A model generated the notes under the pieces. It ran no database searches and was not told the origin of the DNA. It worked only from the letters and a program-made list of their open reading frames with translations. Made by a program: the position numbers and the translations under genes. Shown here piece by piece: positions 45,006 through 52,967 of a DNA stretch of 64,000 bases (position 1 is the stretch's first letter; each line of letters begins with the position of its first letter). Source of the stretch: Stenotrophomonas maltophilia (GTDB lineage: Bacteria; Pseudomonadota; Gammaproteobacteria; Xanthomonadales; Xanthomonadaceae); contig NZ_NIVS01000020.1 in NCBI RefSeq assembly GCF_002205165.1, forward strand, positions 62,001 through 126,000, written 5' to 3'.

Positions 45006-47978
45006 ATGTTGACCGAACGCCATCGCCATCGCCGCATCACCGCCACCCCCTTGTCCATCGCACTCGGCCTGGCCGTTGCGGTGGTCGGCAGTGCCAGCGC
45101 CCAGGACGCAACGCCGGGTACGAAAGCCACCGAACTGTCGCGCATCGAGGTGACCGGCTCCAACATCCGCCGCAGTGATGTGGAAACCGCCTCGCCGGTG
45201 CAGGTGATCAGCAAGCAGGACATCGAGAACATGGGCGCACGCACGTTGCTGCAGGTGCTCGACAACCTGCCCGCCGCGCGGCCGGGCCAGCAGGACGCGC
45301 GTTCCCTGTTCACCGGCTCGGACGGCGCCTCGCAGGCCAACCTGCGTGGCCTCGGCGCACAGGGCACGCTGGTGCTGTTGAACGGCCGCCGCCTGTCCTA
45401 CTACGGAGCGCCGGCCGGCTTCCAGACCCAGTTCGTCAACATCGATGCGATCCCCGCCGCGGCGATCGAACGCATGGAAGTGCTGACCGACGGCGCGTCG
45501 GCGGTGTACGGCACCGATGCGGTGGCCGGTGTGATCAACGTGATCACCAAGCGTTCCTACCAAGGCGCGGAGATCAACCTCACCACCGACAAATCCTCGC
45601 GGATCAGCTCCTACGGTGAGCACCAGGGCAGCATCACCGCCGGCTTCGGCGACCTGGATGAAGACCGCTACAACGTCTATGCCTCGGTGAACCTGTACCG
45701 GCGCGATGCGATTCCGCTGAGCGATTTCTACGACAAGCGGCCCGACCAGTACTACGTCAACAACCCCAACTACCTGCCCAACCTGCGCCTGGGCACCGGC
45801 AGCAAGCCGGGCGAGTTCAATCCGGGCAGCTACTTCGCGTTCGATCCGGTCACCGGCCGCCGCGTGCAGGAAGCCGCGCCGGGCTGCAACAACGTGCTCA
45901 CCAGCGAAGCGGCCGGCCCGCGCTGTATCTGGGAGACGTGGATGAACAACGAGATCGACGCCGGCGCCAAGTCCGAGCGCAACACTGCCTACGTCAACGC
46001 GCACTTCCTGATCGGCGACAGCACCGAAGCCTTCGCCGAGGCGACCTACACCGACATCGACCTGACCGCCAACGGTGGTACGCCGCGCGCCTACGGCACC
46101 ACCACCGGGAACCCGACCAGCTGGTTCTCGCGCAACACCGGCACCACGGTCAACCAGTTCCTGTATCCGTACCTGGGCCCGAACAACGAGTACAACCACG
46201 CCTCGCCCGAGCTGAAGGCACTGATGGGCGGCGTGGTCGGCCTGCAGTACCTGCTGCAGGACGTGGGCGCCAACCACTTCGGCCAGCGCAACACCGATCA
46301 GAGCTACCGCGTGGTGGCCGGGCTGCGCGGTGACATCGGCGACTGGAACTGGGAAACCGCCTTCGCCACCGCGGGCAGCCACTCGGTCACCTACCAGACC
46401 ACCAATGTGAACCTGGCCGGCTTCGAGAAGGCCTTTGGCCCGTACTCCGTCGACCCGGGCACTGGCCGCGTCATCATTTCTGACCACCCGGCCTACAAGT
46501 TCGGCGAGATCAGCGAGGCCAACGCCGCGCTGATCCGCGAAGCGTTCCCGACCTTCGATATCCAGTCCTGGACGCGCCTGCATACCCTGGATGGCAAGAT
46601 CGAAGGCCCGCTGTTCCAGATGCCGGCCGGCGAAGTGCGTGCGGCCTTCGGCTTCAACGCCAGCCGCGAGACGTTCTACACGCCCGGCAACCCGGACGCG
46701 GCCAACGGCCTGATCACCCAGCAGGGTGGCTCGTGGTTCGACGGCAAGCGCAACACCTATGCGCTGTTCGCCGAGACGGTGGCGCCGCTCACCCAGAAGC
46801 TGGAACTGGACGCCGCGCTGCGCGTGGACAAGTACCCGGACTTCAGCGCCAACCTGGCCCCGAAGATCGGCCTGAAGTACCAGATGTTCGACCAGCTGAT
46901 GCTGCGCGGCACCTACTCCACCGGCTTCCGCGCGCCCAGCCTGGCCGAGTCCGGCAACGGCGGCGTGTTCGCCCAGCTGGGGGGCTACCGTGATGAAGTG
47001 CGCTGCAACGAGACCAACGCGATCGCCAACCTGCTGCTGAAGTCGCAGCGCGGCGGTGACGTGGACCTGGGCAACACCCTGCTCAATACCGATTGCAGCC
47101 GCACCGTGGCGCGCATGACCCAGCCCAACCCGGATCTGAAGCCGGAGAAGGCCAAGATCACCACGCTCGGTTTCGTCTACGAGCCGACCCAATGGTTGTC
47201 GGTGTCGGCCGATTACTGGTTCATCTACCGCAGCAATGAAATCGTCGCCCCGGATTTCACCCGCGACGAAGACATCATTTCCTCCAGCCGTTCGCCGATC
47301 ACCGAAAGCGACCGCGCCAACCTGGCCGCCCTGGCGGCGATGTGCGCCGACCCGGCCAGCGGCGTCGCCTGTCCCGGCACGCTGCCCGGCTACAGCGTCG
47401 GCAACGTGGCCAGCGTGGTGGGCCAGTACAAGAACCGTGGCAAGACCCTGATCGACGGCTTCGACATCGACGCGCGCAGCCGCTTCTCGCTTGGCGAGTG
47501 GGGCAACCTGAACATCGGCGTGGCCGCCACGCTCGCCAACCGCAACCGCTCCTACCTGGATGACGAAAGCGGCTGGTACTACGGCGACCTGGTCGGCTAC
47601 TACAACAACCCCCGCCTGCGCGCCACGTTGAACGCGGATTGGAGCTACAAGCAGGTCACCACCAGCGTCTTCGTCAACTACGTCGGCGGCACCAAGTGGG
47701 CGCTGCAGCAGATCGACGAGCAAGACAACAACCCGCAGACCTGCACCGCCGGCTACCTGCCGGTGGAGCAGAGCAAGTGCGATGGTGCGCCGTCGTGGTG
47801 GACCGCCAACCTGAGCGTGGCCTGGCGTCCGGACGAGCACTGGAACGTCGGCTTCACCATCAAGAATCTGTTCGACCGTCTGCCGTTCTATGACCCGAAC
47901 AGCTTCCTGGGCGATTCCAGCGATTACGCCACCATCTTCGGTCGCGGCTACAGTCTCACCGTCGGCTACAAGTTCTGA
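45006..47978 (+). CDS. TonB-dependent receptor, predicted GalNAc/oligosaccharide importer
   Basis: A 990-residue outer-membrane receptor. A signal peptide ends near SASAQ-D, and a TonB-box-like stretch (ELSRIEVTGSNIRR) follows. The plug domain carries VISKQDIENMGARTLLQVLDN and the YGTDAVAGVINVITK motif. A 22-strand barrel follows, ending in the terminal aromatic YSLTVGYKF. AAGGAG precedes the ATG at 45006, which is preferred over the upstream codon at 44946. Context between two alpha-GalNAcase genes makes GalNAc or GalNAc-glycans the likely substrate. Confidence 0.92.
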   Translation: MLTERHRHRRITATPLSIALGLAVAVVGSASAQDATPGTKATELSRIEVTGSNIRRSDVETASPVQVISKQDIENMGARTLLQVLDNLPAARPGQQDARSLFTGSDGASQANLRGLGAQGTLVLLNGRRLSYYGAPAGFQTQFVNIDAIPAAAIERMEVLTDGASAVYGTDAVAGVINVITKRSYQGAEINLTTDKSSRISSYGEHQGSITAGFGDLDEDRYNVYASVNLYRRDAIPLSDFYDKRPDQYYVNNPNYLPNLRLGTGSKPGEFNPGSYFAFDPVTGRRVQEAAPGCNNVLTSEAAGPRCIWETWMNNEIDAGAKSERNTAYVNAHFLIGDSTEAFAEATYTDIDLTANGGTPRAYGTTTGNPTSWFSRNTGTTVNQFLYPYLGPNNEYNHASPELKALMGGVVGLQYLLQDVGANHFGQRNTDQSYRVVAGLRGDIGDWNWETAFATAGSHSVTYQTTNVNLAGFEKAFGPYSVDPGTGRVIISDHPAYKFGEISEANAALIREAFPTFDIQSWTRLHTLDGKIEGPLFQMPAGEVRAAFGFNASRETFYTPGNPDAANGLITQQGGSWFDGKRNTYALFAETVAPLTQKLELDAALRVDKYPDFSANLAPKIGLKYQMFDQLMLRGTYSTGFRAPSLAESGNGGVFAQLGGYRDEVRCNETNAIANLLLKSQRGGDVDLGNTLLNTDCSRTVARMTQPNPDLKPEKAKITTLGFVYEPTQWLSVSADYWFIYRSNEIVAPDFTRDEDIISSSRSPITESDRANLAALAAMCADPASGVACPGTLPGYSVGNVASVVGQYKNRGKTLIDGFDIDARSRFSLGEWGNLNIGVAATLANRNRSYLDDESGWYYGDLVGYYNNPRLRATLNADWSYKQVTTSVFVNYVGGTKWALQQIDEQDNNPQTCTAGYLPVEQSKCDGAPSWWTANLSVAWRPDEHWNVGFTIKNLFDRLPFYDPNSFLGDSSDYATIFGRGYSLTVGYKF

Positions 47979-48031
47979 TGCTTCCCCCGCGCCGGTCCCG
48001 GCCGGCGCGATCTTCACACGAGGTACTGTCC

Positions 48032-49387
48032 ATGAAACGCAGAGAATTCATCGCCGCCAGCGCGGCCGTCGCCGCGACCAGCCTGCTGCCCAACACGCCC
48101 GCCTGGGCCCGCGCGCGCAAGGTGCGGCTGGGCCTGATCGGCACCGGCATGCGCGGCCAGGTGTTGCTCAAGGAGCTGGTCCGCCGCGATGACGTGGAGG
48201 TGGTCGCGCTGTGCGATATCGAACCGATCATGCTCAAGCGCGGCATGGACATGGTGGCCAAGGCCGGCAGACCGGCGCCCAAGGCGTACGGCCAGGAGGG
48301 CGACGTCAACGCCTGGAGGCGGTTGATCGAGCAGCGCGGCCTGGACGGGGTGATCATCGCCACGCCGTGGGAATACCATGCACCGATGGCGATCGCGGCC
48401 ATGCAGGCCAAGATCGCGGTGGGTTGCGAAGTGGTGGCTGGCATCACCCTGCAGGACCACTGGGATGTGCTCAAGACCCAACTGGCGACCGGTGCGCCCT
48501 ACATGCTGCTGGAGAACGTCTGCTATCGCCGCGACGTGATGGCGGCGCTGCAGATGGTGCGGCAAGGCCTGTTCGGCGAACTCGTGCACCTGCAGGGCGG
48601 CTACCAGCACGACCTGCGCGGGGTCAAGTTCAATTCCGGCGACCCCAGCCAGCCCTATGACAGCGGCGTGGAGTTCGGCGCCAAGGGCTGGTCCGAAGCC
48701 CGCTGGCGCACCGAGCACTCGGTCAAGCGCAACGGTGAGCTGTACCCCAGCCACGGCATTGGCCCGTGCGCGATGTACACCGGCATCAACCGCGGCAACC
48801 GCTTCACCCATATCAACGCCTTCGCCAGCAAGGCGCGCGGTCTGCATGAGTACACCGTGGCCAAGAGCGGGGGCACCACCCACCCCAGCACCAAGGTGAA
48901 CTTCAAGCTCGGCGACATCGTCACCACCACGCTGGCCTGCGAGAACGGCGAGACCATCCTGCTGCAGCACGACACCTCGCTGCCGCGGCCGTACTCAATG
49001 GGCTTCCGTGTGCAGGGCACCAAGGGCCTATGGATGGATGTGAACCAGTCCATCCATATCGAAGGCCGCAGCCCGCCGCACAAGTGGGAACCGTTCCAGG
49101 CCTATCAGGACCAGTACGAGCACCCGCTGTGGAAGCAGCATGCCGCTACCGCTGCCAGCGCCGGCCACGGTGGCATGGACTGGTTCGTCATCCATGCCTT
49201 CGTGGAGGCCCTCAAGGCCAAGGCACCGATGCCGATCGACATCTACGACGCGATCACCTGGAGCGCGATCACGCCGTTGTCCGAGCAGTCCATCGCCAAC
49301 AGCTTCCAGACGCTGGAGTTCCCGGACTTCACCGCCGGGCTGTGGAAGCAGCGCAAGCCGATCTTCGCGTTTGATGGGACGTACTGA
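48032..49387 (+). CDS. Gfo/Idh/MocA family glycosidase (GH109-like alpha-N-acetylgalactosaminidase), Tat-exported
   Basis: A 451-residue protein beginning MKRREFIAASAAV, a twin-arginine signal peptide that suits export of a folded, cofactor-bound enzyme. The Rossmann NAD loop is LIGTGMRGQ, followed by ATPWEYHAPMA, ENVCYRRDVMA and YPSHGIGPCAMY, motifs of GH109. GH109 enzymes cut alpha-GalNAc through an NAD-dependent oxidation cycle. Homologues are also annotated only as oxidoreductases. It follows the receptor gene by 53 bp. Confidence 0.85.
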   Translation: MKRREFIAASAAVAATSLLPNTPAWARARKVRLGLIGTGMRGQVLLKELVRRDDVEVVALCDIEPIMLKRGMDMVAKAGRPAPKAYGQEGDVNAWRRLIEQRGLDGVIIATPWEYHAPMAIAAMQAKIAVGCEVVAGITLQDHWDVLKTQLATGAPYMLLENVCYRRDVMAALQMVRQGLFGELVHLQGGYQHDLRGVKFNSGDPSQPYDSGVEFGAKGWSEARWRTEHSVKRNGELYPSHGIGPCAMYTGINRGNRFTHINAFASKARGLHEYTVAKSGGTTHPSTKVNFKLGDIVTTTLACENGETILLQHDTSLPRPYSMGFRVQGTKGLWMDVNQSIHIEGRSPPHKWEPFQAYQDQYEHPLWKQHAATAASAGHGGMDWFVIHAFVEALKAKAPMPIDIYDAITWSAITPLSEQSIANSFQTLEFPDFTAGLWKQRKPIFAFDGTY

Positions 49388-49440
49388 GCCGCACCGGCCG
49401 CCATCGTCCTGTCACGGGCGCCCCTCACAGTAATCGCCCA

Positions 49441-49472
49441 CCGGGCCGCCCCTGCGCGGCCCGGTTCCATTT
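49441..49472 (+). terminator. Probable terminator after the GH109 gene
   Basis: CCGGGCCGC (49441-49449) and GCGGCCCGG (49456-49464) form a perfect 9-bp stem with a 6-nt loop, followed by TTCCATTT. The T-tract is imperfect, but the position 50 bp after the stop suits an intrinsic terminator. Confidence 0.5.
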
Positions 49473-49485
49473 CAGGACGGGCAAG

Positions 49486-49950
49486 ATGATGGCGGTGACA
49501 CAACCTACGCACGTGTGGCGGCAGCGGCTGCACCGATGGTGGCAGCACGCGCGGCACTGGAGTGTGCTGGGAGGGCTGGTCCTGGCAGGGGGCGTCACCG
49601 CTGCCGACGGCGCGCCTGCGCACTGGATGGCCTATGCCGCGCAGGCCGGTGAGGTGCTGTCACAGCGCCTGAGCGATATCGCGGATCCACGCGTCGAACG
49701 GCTGCAGGCGCGTCTCGCCGAGCGCAGCGAGCCCTCCGCTGCGGTGACCGTATCGGTGTGGATCGACGCCACTGGCAGCATCACCGACAGCCGCTTCGAC
49801 TCACTGGGCGATGCCGCGGCGGATGCCGATCTGCGGGCGGTGCTGCGCGCAACGCGCTTGTCGTCCGCGCCGCCGCCGGACATGCGCCAGCCGTTGAATC
49901 TGGGGCTCTCACTCATCCCCACTGCGGCCGGCGACACGCCAGTGCCATGA
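49486..49950 (+). CDS. Small membrane protein with TonB-like C-terminal domain
   Basis: A 154-residue protein with a basic N-terminus, one hydrophobic segment (about residues 25-42) and a periplasmic C-terminal domain of about 80 residues. That domain (VTVSVWIDATGSITDSRFDS, then DADLRAVLRATRLSSAPPPDM) has the beta-alpha-beta pattern of TonB C-terminal domains, with the YP-type region degenerate. It shares this feature with the STN protein downstream (50373-51146). It may start at 49486 or 49489. Probably part of the signalling or energising apparatus of that locus. Confidence 0.6.
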   Translation: MMAVTQPTHVWRQRLHRWWQHARHWSVLGGLVLAGGVTAADGAPAHWMAYAAQAGEVLSQRLSDIADPRVERLQARLAERSEPSAAVTVSVWIDATGSITDSRFDSLGDAAADADLRAVLRATRLSSAPPPDMRQPLNLGLSLIPTAAGDTPVP

Positions 49951-49953
49951 TGC

Positions 49954-50301
49954 TCATCGCCCTGGCATGACCGGCGGTGGGGGTGGCGGCGGGCGCTGCG
50001 GTTGCGTGGAGATCCCGAACGCATTGCCCATCCGCTGTTGGGTCGCCGCGCGATGGGCCAGCCCCAGCGCCGACGGCGGCTGGCGGACGATCCGCAGTGA
50101 GCCGGGTGTCTGTGTGGGTGCCGCCGAGGCGGTGGCAGGCGCGAGCAGCCGGCTGAAACAAGCGTAATCACGGATGCGCTCGCCATTGACCTCCACCTCG
50201 ATGCACGCAGGCGGCGGGTCGGTCTGCGCGCGGGCGAGCCAGGGCACGACCAGCAGGGCAATGCACAGGCCCGCCGCGGCGGGTGATCGGGGGCTCGGCA
50301 T
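49954..50301 (-). CDS. Small exported protein, function unknown
   Basis: A 115-residue protein with a signal peptide (LCIALLVVPWLARAQ) and a short Cys-containing segment (CIEVEVNGERIRDYACF). A Pro-rich C-terminus ends in a run of seven Pro. The ATG at 50301 is preferred over GTG at 50310. It is oriented against its neighbours, ending 3 bp after the small TonB-like gene and diverging from the STN gene. No recognised domain. Confidence 0.55.
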   Translation of the reverse strand: MPSPRSPAAAGLCIALLVVPWLARAQTDPPPACIEVEVNGERIRDYACFSRLLAPATASAAPTQTPGSLRIVRQPPSALGLAHRAATQQRMGNAFGISTQPQRPPPPPPPVMPGR

Positions 50302-50372
50302 GAGTGTCACCGCTCTGCAATGAAGCCGACCTAACGTGACCGGCTTGGCGTTGTGATGCTGGCGCGTCTTGC

Positions 50373-51146
50373 ATGCAGTTTTATGACACCGGGGCGCATC
50401 ACCAACAGGAGCCGGCAGGCGGGCACTTCAATGGCTGGCGTGCCGGACACCCGTGTCGCCGTCGCTGGCTGTTCCTGTTGCTGCTGCTGTCCATCAGCTG
50501 GACGCCGGCGGCGACGCTGGCCCAGGACGCCAATGCCGCGCACACGCAATACACGTTCGATGTCCCGGCGCAGCCGCTGCCGGAGGCCTTGCAGTCCTAT
50601 GGGGAGATCACCGGGGTGGCGGTACTGATCGATGCCCGTTTGTTGGGCGGCCTGCGTTCGACCGCGGTCTTGGGGCGATATGCCCGGCGCGACGCATTGC
50701 AGCGGATGCTGACCGGTACCGGGCTGATCCCGCATTTCGTCGAAAACGGTGCGTTCACCCTGGTCCCGGTGGGTTCGGTGGTGGATGCCGATGACGCGTT
50801 GCCCGACACCACGCCGGTGATCACGCCATCGTTGCAGGAGCCAACCCGCCAGCGCGGTGCCCGCGTCATCCAGCGATCGCTGGAACAGGCGCTGTGCAGC
50901 GCGGCGTTGACCCGGCCGGGCGCGTACCGGGCAAGCCTGCGCTTTTGGCTGACCGACGCGGATCGTCGTATTCGGGCCCCTGAATTGCTGGACTCCACCG
51001 GCGACACCCAGCGCGACGCGGCGATCCTCCGGCGGCTGCGCGACCTGCCGTTGCCGGGGCTGCCAGCCGACCTGCCGCAACCGATCACTCTGCTGTTGCT
51101 GCCCGAAACACCGGGCGCGACGCCGCCATGCCGGAGCCGGCGATGA
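50373..51146 (+). CDS. STN-domain signalling protein lacking a beta-barrel (VreA-like)
   Basis: A 257-residue protein with a long basic leader and a hydrophobic segment (WLFLLLLLSISWTPAATLA) for export. An STN (secretin/TonB short N-terminal) domain at about residues 58-130 (YTFDVPAQPLPEALQSYGEI then YARRDALQRMLTGTGL) is followed by a TonB-like C-terminal domain (about 175-250). No beta-barrel follows, unlike FecA or PupB. This architecture resembles VreA of the Pseudomonas PUMA3 system, where it signals to an anti-sigma factor. The start codon is uncertain because no ribosome site is clear. Confidence 0.75.
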   Translation: MQFYDTGAHHQQEPAGGHFNGWRAGHPCRRRWLFLLLLLSISWTPAATLAQDANAAHTQYTFDVPAQPLPEALQSYGEITGVAVLIDARLLGGLRSTAVLGRYARRDALQRMLTGTGLIPHFVENGAFTLVPVGSVVDADDALPDTTPVITPSLQEPTRQRGARVIQRSLEQALCSAALTRPGAYRASLRFWLTDADRRIRAPELLDSTGDTQRDAAILRRLRDLPLPGLPADLPQPITLLLLPETPGATPPCRSRR

Positions 51147-51673
51147 GCGGTCTGCGCAGCCTGTTCCTGGATCACTATGAAGCCTTCCGCAAGCGCCTGC
51201 GCCGCCGCCTGGGCTCGGATGACCTGGCGATGGAGGCACTGCAGGAGACCTGGTTGCGGGTCGAGCGCATGGGCAGCACACAGCCGCAGCGCAATCCGGT
51301 GGCCTACCTGTTCCGCATGGCGGTCAATGCCGCGACCGATCAGCGCATCGCCCACGGCCGGGTGTTGACCGGTGCGGAGGTGGAGGCGCTGATGGACGAA
51401 TCCCCGGAGTATCTGGACCCCTCCGATGTGGCCCATGGCCAGGCCGAGATCGCGGCCCTGGCCGATGCCCTGCGCGAGCTGCCCGAGCGCCAGCGCGCGA
51501 TCCTCATCGCCGCGCGCATCGACCAGCAGCCCATCGATACCATCGCCGGTCAGCACGGGGTCTCCTCGCGGATGGTCGGCAAAGATCTCAAGAAAGCCCT
51601 GCTGCATTGCGCAGGACGGCTGGACCGGCCGCTGGTGCAGCGCTTCGGTCCCGGGGCCGGAAAACCGTCATGA
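51143..51673 (+). CDS. ECF-type RNA polymerase sigma factor (FecI/VreI-like)
   Basis: A 176-residue sigma factor. Region 2 (DLAMEALQETWLRVERM and PVAYLFRMAVNAATDQ) and region 4 (ALRELPERQRAILIAARIDQ, then IAGQHGVSSRMVGKDLKKAL) are present. The FecI group of ECF factors fits the neighbours. The ATG at 51143 overlaps the upstream stop (ATGA) and has GGAG 7 nt before it; an alternative start lies at 51128. It overlaps the anti-sigma gene at its end, so the three are coupled. Confidence 0.9.
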   Translation: MSGLRSLFLDHYEAFRKRLRRRLGSDDLAMEALQETWLRVERMGSTQPQRNPVAYLFRMAVNAATDQRIAHGRVLTGAEVEALMDESPEYLDPSDVAHGQAEIAALADALRELPERQRAILIAARIDQQPIDTIAGQHGVSSRMVGKDLKKALLHCAGRLDRPLVQRFGPGAGKPS

Positions 51674-52695
51674 CTGATATGAAGACCTCCGTACCCCCGT
51701 ACCCCGCCGATGTGCAGGCCCAAGCGCACGACTGGCTGCTGCGCCTGCAGACCGGCCCGGTGACCGCAGCCGAGGCCGATGCATTCCGTCGCTGGCGCGC
51801 GCTGGACCCCCGCCATGCCGTGGCCTTCGCCCAGGCACGCCGGCTGTGGTCGGCGCTGGCACCGGCGCTGCACGCCAGTGCCGCTCCCGAGGAAGCGACG
51901 GTGCCGAATCCTGGCGTGCCACGGCCCACCTCTGCGGCGGTCCTTCCGATGCGACAGCGCCCGCGCCGTTTCAATCCCGGCCGGCGCGCGTTCCTGGGCG
52001 GCGCGGCCGCGGCCGCTGCGGTCGGCTGGATGGCAGTGCAGTCACCGCTGGGCATGTGGCCGGCGCTGGATGCGCTGGGTGCCGACTACCGCACCGCCAC
52101 CGGTGAGCGGCGCGATCTCAGCATCGGCAGCGTGGCCGTGGCCATGGCCGCGCGCACCACCCTGCGCCGTCCGGCCGATGGCGCGGCGGGCATCCAGGTG
52201 AGCCAGGGCGAAGCGCAGTTCGCGCTGCCGGCCTCGGCGGCCGCCGGCTTCGTGATCGGCATTGACCGGGCGCGGCTGTTCCCCGCACCGGGTGCGCGGG
52301 TCAACGTGCGCTGCGTCGGCGGTGACATCCGCATCACCTGCCTGGCCGGGCGGGCCGAACTGGTGCGCGGTACGCGCACCGTGGTGCTGCAGCCCTCGTG
52401 GCAGGCACGCCTGACAGCGGACAGGATCGCTTCCGTAGCGCCGGTGGCGACCGACGCCATCGATGCGTGGCGACGCGGCTGGCTGGTGTTCGATGATCAA
52501 CCGCTGCAGGACGTGGTCGATGAGATCAACCGCTACCGCACCGGTCGTATCGTGCTGACCGGCAGCGCCTTGCCGGCCCGGCGCGTACAGGCGCGCATTC
52601 CACTGGCGCGCATCGATACCTTCATCGATCTGGTGCGCGACGCTTATGGTGCGAAGGTGGTCAGCATGCCCGGCGGCGTCGTTCTGCTCAGTTGA
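51670..52695 (+). CDS. FecR-type anti-sigma regulator (VreR-like)
   Basis: A 341-residue single-pass inner-membrane protein. The N-terminal DUF4880-type domain (AQAHDWLLRLQTGPVTAAEADAF) holds the sigma-binding part. A membrane helix lies near residues 105-125 (FLGGAAAAAAVGWMAVQ), and the periplasmic FecR domain includes RTATGERRDLSIGS and GEAQFALP. A C-terminal STN-like segment (DDQPLQDVVDEINRYRTGRI) follows. Its start overlaps the sigma stop (ATGA). It likely relays the signal from the STN protein to the sigma factor. Confidence 0.88.
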   Translation: MTDMKTSVPPYPADVQAQAHDWLLRLQTGPVTAAEADAFRRWRALDPRHAVAFAQARRLWSALAPALHASAAPEEATVPNPGVPRPTSAAVLPMRQRPRRFNPGRRAFLGGAAAAAAVGWMAVQSPLGMWPALDALGADYRTATGERRDLSIGSVAVAMAARTTLRRPADGAAGIQVSQGEAQFALPASAAAGFVIGIDRARLFPAPGARVNVRCVGGDIRITCLAGRAELVRGTRTVVLQPSWQARLTADRIASVAPVATDAIDAWRRGWLVFDDQPLQDVVDEINRYRTGRIVLTGSALPARRVQARIPLARIDTFIDLVRDAYGAKVVSMPGGVVLLS

Positions 52696-52784
52696 GCCGC
52701 GCCCGCGCAGCGCGCGATCGCGCGTGATCCAAGCACGCTTCGATGACACCGGCATGACGATCAGACACCGCATCGCGACCGCGT

Positions 52785-52860
52785 CGAGCGCAGATGAATT
52801 TTTTGTTGCAACGGTTCAGTCGTTGTCACCTGCCCCCGTCTTATCCCTCGTAACAAGCGC
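52785..52860 (+). promoter_or_regulatory. AT-rich regulatory region upstream of the giant exoprotein
   Basis: This stretch is markedly AT-richer than its surroundings. It contains the palindrome GTTGCAAC (52805-52812) and an inverted repeat CAACG (52809-52813) / CGTTG (52821-52825). It begins about 110 bp upstream of the ATG and is the best place for a promoter, possibly of the adjacent ECF sigma factor. No element could be matched with confidence. Confidence 0.35.
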
Positions 52861-52967
52861 AACGCATTGCACTGCCACGCTCGCTCCTGCCATGGACGGG
52901 ATCGCGCTGCAGGACGGCAGCACGCGCTTGCCCTTATCAGCGAACGATATTGCGACGGGTGACAGCG

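Noticed and set aside
44721..48017. 1,098-residue minus-strand frame opposite the TonB receptor
   Set aside because: Antisense shadow of a well-supported receptor gene; no recognisable domain.
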